The notes below the pieces were generated by a model, which did not search any database, had not been told where the DNA came from, and was given only the letters and a program-made list of their open reading frames with translations. This document shows, one piece after another, positions 61,918 through 64,000 of a DNA stretch of 64,000 bases; within the stretch, counting starts at the first letter, position 1; each line of letters begins with the position of its first letter. The stretch spans positions 316,478 through 380,477 of the forward strand of contig NZ_KQ236745.1 of assembly GCF_001185345.1 (NCBI RefSeq), given 5' to 3'. Both the position numbers and the translations under genes were made by a program. The stretch is from Dorea sp. D27 (GTDB taxonomy: Bacteria; Bacillota; Clostridia; Lachnospirales; Lachnospiraceae).

Positions 61918-63066
61918 ATGGAAGGCAGAAGAAGCTTAAGATGTTCGATTGTCAGGGGCGGAACGAGCAAAGGAATATTTATCAGGGAAAATGAACTGCC
62001 GTCAGACGCTGAAGCAAGGGATGAGGTTATCAGGGCTGTGTTTGGCAGCCCTGATACGAGACAGATAGACGGGCTGGGAGGGGCTGACGTGCTCACAAGC
62101 AAGCTGGCCATCATCGGTCCTTCGTCCAGAAAAGACGCGGACGTAGATTATACGTTTGCCCAGGTCAGCTTTGATACCGATAAGGTGGATTACAGCGGAA
62201 ACTGTGGGAACATATCCTCAGCTGTGGGTCCTTATGCCATCGACGAAGGGATGGTCCGTGCGGACGGTCAGCTCACAAAGGTGCGGATCCACATGAAAAA
62301 TACCGGTAAGATTCTGACCGCTTATGTGCCGACAGAAGAAGGCAGGGCGATATGTGCGGGTGATTTCCGGATTGACGGAGTGCCTGGAACCGGAGCGAAG
62401 ATCACACTGGACTGGTCGGACACGGCAGGTGGGCTTACAGGAAAGCTTCTGCCTACCGGCAATGTGAGAGATGTAATCCGGGCAGAGGGACGGCCATATG
62501 AGGTCACGCTCATAGACGCGGGCAATCCGGTCGTATTTATCAAGGCTGAAGCCCTTGATATGAAAGGGACAGAAAGTCCGTATGAAATAGAACATAACGC
62601 ATCTTTGATGCGATTGATAGAGGAGATAAGAGGCGAGGCGGCGGTGATGTTCGGTCTATGCGGCAGGCCGGAAGAGGCGGCTGTCAAAAGTCCGTATAAC
62701 CCGTTTTTTTCCATCGTGTCTGAACCGGCCGGCTATGTGGCGGTCAATGGAGTGAAGGTCGGTAAAGAGGAGATTGACGTGACAGCCAGACTATTGTTCA
62801 TGCTGAAGATGCACAAGGCATATCCGATAACAGGTACCGTGGCAACGGCGGCGGCACTGCGCATACCCGGAAGTGTCGTGTATGACGTACTGAAAGAAGA
62901 GGCAAAAGATAGAGCGCAAGTGTATATCGGCCATCCGTCCGGCAGGATTCCAGTCGAATCCGAGGTGGATGTGGACAGAGACAGAATCGAGCTGAAAAAG
63001 GCAGGCGTATACAGGACGGCGAGAAGGATAATGGACGGCATCGTATATCTGCCGGAAAGACAGTAA
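61918..63066 (+). CDS. PrpF-like isomerase of unsaturated carboxylates
   Basis: The 382-residue protein belongs to the PrpF family (2-methylaconitate isomerase, 3-methylitaconate isomerase, 4-oxalomesaconate tautomerase), cofactor-free enzymes that shift a double bond. It begins LRCSIVRGGTSKGIFIREN, then GLGGADVLTSKLAIIG, YSGNCGNISSAVGPYAIDEG (with a conserved Cys) and HPSGRIPVESEVD at the end. In known pathways the partner is an aconitase-type hydratase, and exactly such a gene follows 11 nt later. The closest functional parallel I know is 3-methylitaconate isomerase with dimethylmaleate hydratase in Eubacterium barkeri. Confidence 0.92.
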   Translation: MEGRRSLRCSIVRGGTSKGIFIRENELPSDAEARDEVIRAVFGSPDTRQIDGLGGADVLTSKLAIIGPSSRKDADVDYTFAQVSFDTDKVDYSGNCGNISSAVGPYAIDEGMVRADGQLTKVRIHMKNTGKILTAYVPTEEGRAICAGDFRIDGVPGTGAKITLDWSDTAGGLTGKLLPTGNVRDVIRAEGRPYEVTLIDAGNPVVFIKAEALDMKGTESPYEIEHNASLMRLIEEIRGEAAVMFGLCGRPEEAAVKSPYNPFFSIVSEPAGYVAVNGVKVGKEEIDVTARLLFMLKMHKAYPITGTVATAAALRIPGSVVYDVLKEEAKDRAQVYIGHPSGRIPVESEVDVDRDRIELKKAGVYRTARRIMDGIVYLPERQ

Positions 63067-63077
63067 GGGTGATGCAT

Positions 63078-64000
63078 ATGGGAAAGACGTTAGCGGAAAA
63101 GATGATTGCCGGAGCGGCAAAAGAGCCGGAAGTGAAACCGGGCGATATCGTATGGGTAGACGTGGACCGGGCCATGATGGACGATATCCTCGGCCCCCGT
63201 ATCCAGATTGCGGAACAGCTGAAGGAACTTGGCAAGCCGGTATGGGACCCGGAGAAGGTTGTCATCATCTCAGACCATTATACGCCTCCGGCCAGCATAC
63301 AGCAGGCGGAGATTGTGAAGTTTACGAGGGAGTGGGCTGCTGAGAACGGCATACGGAACTATTATGAATTCGAGGGGCCGTGCCATCAGGTGATGGCAGA
63401 GACGGGCAATGTCAGGCCCGGAATGATAGTGCTCGGGACAGATTCCCACACTTGCATGGGCGGCGCGCTCAATGCATTTGCAAGTGGAGTGGGGTCTACG
63501 GAGATGCTCGGTATCCTTGCGACTGGGAGGACGTGGCTGAAAGTGCCTGAGTCTATCCGGGTCATATGGCAAGGCAGCATGTCATCCAATGTGATGGCAA
63601 AGGACCTGTCTCTTCGCACGATAGGGACAGTCGGTCACGCGGGAGCGACGTATATGTCCGTGGAATATCAGGGGAATACGATTCAGAAGCTTTCCATGGA
63701 TGAACGCATGGCGGTAACGAACATGGCGGTTGAGATGGGGGCAAAAGCCGGAATTATGCCTTTTGACATTACGACAAAGGAATATCTTGAAAGTCTTGGC
63801 ATAGACGAATATGAACCGTGCTTCAGTGATGAAGATGCCTCCTTCTGCCGGACATACCGGTTCCGGGCGGAGGAGCTGAGGCCACAGGTGGCCTGTCCCC
63901 ATGAGGTGGACCGTGTGACGGATGTTGACAATGTGGGCGATGTAAAGATACAGCAGGCGTACCTCGGTTCCTGTACCGGCGGGCGGCTGAACGACCTGAA
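63078..64000 (+). CDS. Aconitase-type hydratase large subunit (3' end outside window)
   Basis: The first 307 residues of a large subunit of the isopropylmalate/homoaconitate/dimethylmaleate hydratase family are present. Seen are VIISDHYTPPASIQQAEIVK, VLGTDSHTCMGGALNAFASG and GSCTGGRL, the last with the first iron-sulphur ligand (Cys ~299). The other two cysteines would lie beyond the window. The short form implies a separate small subunit encoded downstream. The start at ATG 63078 follows AAGGG; an ATG at 63072 is too close. With the PrpF-like gene it should isomerise and hydrate an unsaturated branched dicarboxylate or tricarboxylate. A leucine-pathway LeuC role is less likely in this context. 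Confidence 0.9.
   Translation, partial: MGKTLAEKMIAGAAKEPEVKPGDIVWVDVDRAMMDDILGPRIQIAEQLKELGKPVWDPEKVVIISDHYTPPASIQQAEIVKFTREWAAENGIRNYYEFEGPCHQVMAETGNVRPGMIVLGTDSHTCMGGALNAFASGVGSTEMLGILATGRTWLKVPESIRVIWQGSMSSNVMAKDLSLRTIGTVGHAGATYMSVEYQGNTIQKLSMDERMAVTNMAVEMGAKAGIMPFDITTKEYLESLGIDEYEPCFSDEDASFCRTYRFRAEELRPQVACPHEVDRVTDVDNVGDVKIQQAYLGSCTGGRLNDL

Noticed and set aside
1-64000. CRISPR arrays, tRNA or rRNA genes, insertion sequences, prophage
   Set aside because: No repeat-spacer pattern, tRNA-like folds, transposase or phage genes were seen in the window.

Overview
The window looks like a chromosome segment from a mid-GC, gut-type Clostridia (Lachnospiraceae-like). This rests on gene style rather than a marker gene: strong AGGAGG ribosome binding sites, sigma-A promoters, many hairpin-plus-T terminators, LytR-CpsA-Psr (LCP) proteins, CDP-ribitol genes, and ribose-type ABC importers beside AraC regulators. 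I found no rRNA, tRNA, CRISPR array, insertion sequence or phage gene.

Region 1 (1-14.9 kb) is a surface-polysaccharide island. It opens inside a secreted GH25 lysozyme with Ig-like repeats. Next comes a + strand operon with a membrane UDP-sugar 4,6-dehydratase, an EpsN/PglE-like aminotransferase, an initiating sugar-phosphate transferase, further glycosyltransferases, a LicD protein and an LCP ligase. Two minus-strand genes (MBOAT and AlgX/AlgJ-like) form an O-acylation cassette. Most of this stretch is clearly more AT-rich than its surroundings, which suggests an exchanged island. It holds a glycosyltransferase whose two halves are in swapped order and an aminotransferase broken by a one-base frameshift.

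Region 2 (14.9-26.3 kb) returns to higher GC. It has glmS, then a second polysaccharide operon: tarI-tarJ (CDP-ribitol), GT2, GT4, a Wzx-type flippase and glf (UDP-galactofuranose). After it come a second LCP protein and a secreted, membrane-anchored protein with a very acidic cytoplasmic tail.

Region 3 (26.5-52.9 kb) is a catabolic region with three complete ribose/inositol-type ABC importers. Around them are three paralogous zinc dehydrogenases resembling scyllo-inosose 3-dehydrogenase, four Gfo/Idh/MocA dehydrogenases, four xylose-isomerase-like TIM barrels plus a fragment of a fifth, and two AraC regulators. The gene content suggests uptake, oxidation and epimerisation of cyclitols or uncommon sugars. 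The substrates are inferred, not shown.

Region 4 (53-64 kb) starts with an autonomous XRE-Uma2 fusion gene. It is followed by a tight nine-gene operon that runs off the window: split transketolase, zinc dehydrogenase, creatininase-family hydrolase, class III CoA-transferase, HMG-CoA-lyase-like protein, acylating aldehyde dehydrogenase, PrpF-like isomerase and an aconitase-type hydratase large subunit. I do not recognise this combination as a described pathway, and it is the best candidate here for an undescribed system. Pairs of TGTTATA elements 20-21 bp apart lie before the Region 3 and Region 4 operons and may mark a shared AraC-type regulon.
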